This document shows, in pieces, positions 63,066-64,000 of a stretch of 64,000 nt of DNA (positions within the stretch are counted from its first letter, which is position 1; each line of letters opens with the position of its first letter). The stretch is from Proteus sp. FME41. GTDB taxonomy: Bacteria > Pseudomonadota > Gammaproteobacteria > Enterobacterales > Enterobacteriaceae. A program made the position numbers and the translations under genes. The notes below the pieces were generated by a model. That model did no database searches, was not told the DNA's origin, and worked only from the letters and a program-made list of their open reading frames with translations. The stretch spans positions 124,001 to 188,000 of the forward strand of contig NZ_JABUYL010000003.1 of NCBI RefSeq assembly GCF_014897315.1. The letters run 5' to 3'.

Positions 63066-64000
63066 GATTTAACCTCAGCCTTTTTTAATTGTATATTTGA
63101 GTCTGTTTGTGCAGGTAAAACCGGCAGTAAACGGATAATAAGAATGTAAGCTGTTACTTCAAATGCAACGAAACCAATAGAAATCAGCAATTCACTTGCT
63201 GTTGGGAAATAGTGGTAACCATTGCCTGGATTGTAAGCAACTAAAGAGTAGTTCATACGCCACATTGCTGCACCGATTAAGATAAAGACAGCACAGACAA
63301 ACAACATTTTTGGACTACGGCGATTATTATTTAAATGCATTAAAATAAGAGGAAGTAACAACAGTGCACTCTCAGCAATAAATAACCACGAGAACATATC
63401 CCCATTTCCGATATAACTCAGTTTACCGTTCCAAATAATTTCGCCCCAGCGACAGACCAAGAAAGCAATCAATAACACTTCGATCACTCGGGTTAACTTG
63501 GTAAATAGCGGTGTCTCATCATCATTCATGGTACGACTTGCTTTTAGCAAAGAACCTTCAAAAATAACGATAGTGAAACCGAGGAGAAAGGCAGTTAACA
63601 GAGAGAAAACAGGTAACATCTCATAAGATTGCCACAGTGGATGTACTTTCCAACCCGCTGAAATCATTAATGATCCCATTGAAGATTGGTGCATGGTTGG
63701 CAGTAAAGCACCAAGACCAATAATAAAGAACATCGCTTTGTTAAGACGTTTCAACGACACTTTCCAACCAATGCGTTCTAGTAATGCAGGTAAGAATTCT
63801 AATGCCATCACCATAATGTAGATGGTCATACAGGTCGCTGTTTCAAACAAAACAGAGTTAACGTTAAAGTACTGAGGCATAAAGAAGTGAGGCATGTTCC
63901 AATAGCGACCGATATCAATAGCGATGGATAAACCGCCTAATGAATAGCCGAATAAACTCGCTAATAATGCCGGACGCACTAATGGGTGAAATTCTCCTTT
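63062..64000 (-). CDS. hybB: Hydrogenase-2 membrane subunit HybB (5' part beyond window)
   Basis: NrfD/PsrC-type integral membrane subunit that links hydrogenase-2 to quinone. The frame stays open to the right edge (residues KGEFHPLV precede the first in-window GTG at 63979), so the N-terminus is missing; about 312 codons of an expected 390 are here. About eight hydrophobic segments are visible. Upstream genes hybO and hybA are expected past the edge. Confidence 0.93.
   Translation of the reverse strand, partial: KGEFHPLVRPALLASLFGYSLGGLSIAIDIGRYWNMPHFFMPQYFNVNSVLFETATCMTIYIMVMALEFLPALLERIGWKVSLKRLNKAMFFIIGLGALLPTMHQSSMGSLMISAGWKVHPLWQSYEMLPVFSLLTAFLLGFTIVIFEGSLLKASRTMNDDETPLFTKLTRVIEVLLIAFLVCRWGEIIWNGKLSYIGNGDMFSWLFIAESALLLLPLILMHLNNNRRSPKMLFVCAVFILIGAAMWRMNYSLVAYNPGNGYHYFPTASELLISIGFVAFEVTAYILIIRLLPVLPAQTDSNIQLKKAEVKS

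Overview
This is a chromosomal window from an AT-rich gammaproteobacterium of the order Enterobacterales. Protein similarity and gene order (yajL-thiI-xseB-ispA-dxs, ribD-ribE-nusB-thiL, queA-tgt-yajC-secDF, brnQ-phoRB-sbcDC-rdgC) closely follow Escherichia coli. The AT-rich base composition and the extra modules point to Morganellaceae, most likely Proteus. That assignment is inference from protein recall, not a database result. I see no rRNA, tRNA, CRISPR array, prophage or intact insertion sequence. The window reads as stable core chromosome with a few accessory cassettes.

Layout, left to right. (1) 0.2-6.8 kb: panE-yajL (+), thiI (-), and the isoprenoid/DNA cluster xseB-ispA-dxs (+). (2) 6.9-13.2 kb: a small zinc-ribbon gene (-), then a complete ribose operon rbsDACBKR (+) behind a palindromic RbsR operator. 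(3) 13.6-23.7 kb: yjdM (+), then a long minus-strand housekeeping run: queA-tgt-yajC-secD-secF and nrdR-ribD-ribE-nusB-thiL. (4) 23.8-27.7 kb: acpH, a 2-Cys peroxiredoxin whose upstream region holds an OxyR-like half-site and two identical 124-bp palindromic repeats, and gamma-glutamyltransferase. (5) 28.3-34.4 kb: a complete ydhYVWXUT-type operon (Fe-S proteins, an aldehyde ferredoxin oxidoreductase-like enzyme, cytochrome b and a repeat protein). (6) 34.4-44.2 kb: brnQ, phoR-phoB with a Pho box, sbcD-sbcC, and a nitroreductase-family protein.

(7) 44.3-50.8 kb: a ParD-like/RelE-type toxin-antitoxin pair, then, all on the minus strand, a porin, CpdB, an RNase T2-family lipoprotein and a UshA-like nucleotidase lipoprotein. 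Together these could cut extracytoplasmic RNA to nucleosides. Upstream lies a 1.3-kb gene-free stretch with four CRP-like sites. (8) 52.2-54.9 kb: rdgC, a decaying array of the same palindromic repeat, and a divergent pair made of a PhlG (DAPG hydrolase)-like gene and a TetR regulator around a strong inverted repeat. (9) 55.0-64.0 kb: yedE-yedF (selenium-related) and a hydrogenase-2 operon, hybB(partial)-hybC-hybD-hybE-hypB-hypC-hypD-hypE, running off the right edge. HypB carries an exceptionally long histidine-rich insert.

Functional themes are anaerobic redox metabolism (hyb/hyp, ydh, yedEF), scavenging (ribose, nucleotides, phosphate, branched-chain amino acids, glutathione) and oxidative defence. 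Most genes are well-known families. The less described items are the RNA-scavenging neighbourhood, the PhlG-like/TetR pair, the MITE-like repeat family (including its position upstream of the peroxiredoxin), the YdhT repeat protein and several small ORFs or structured intergenic elements.
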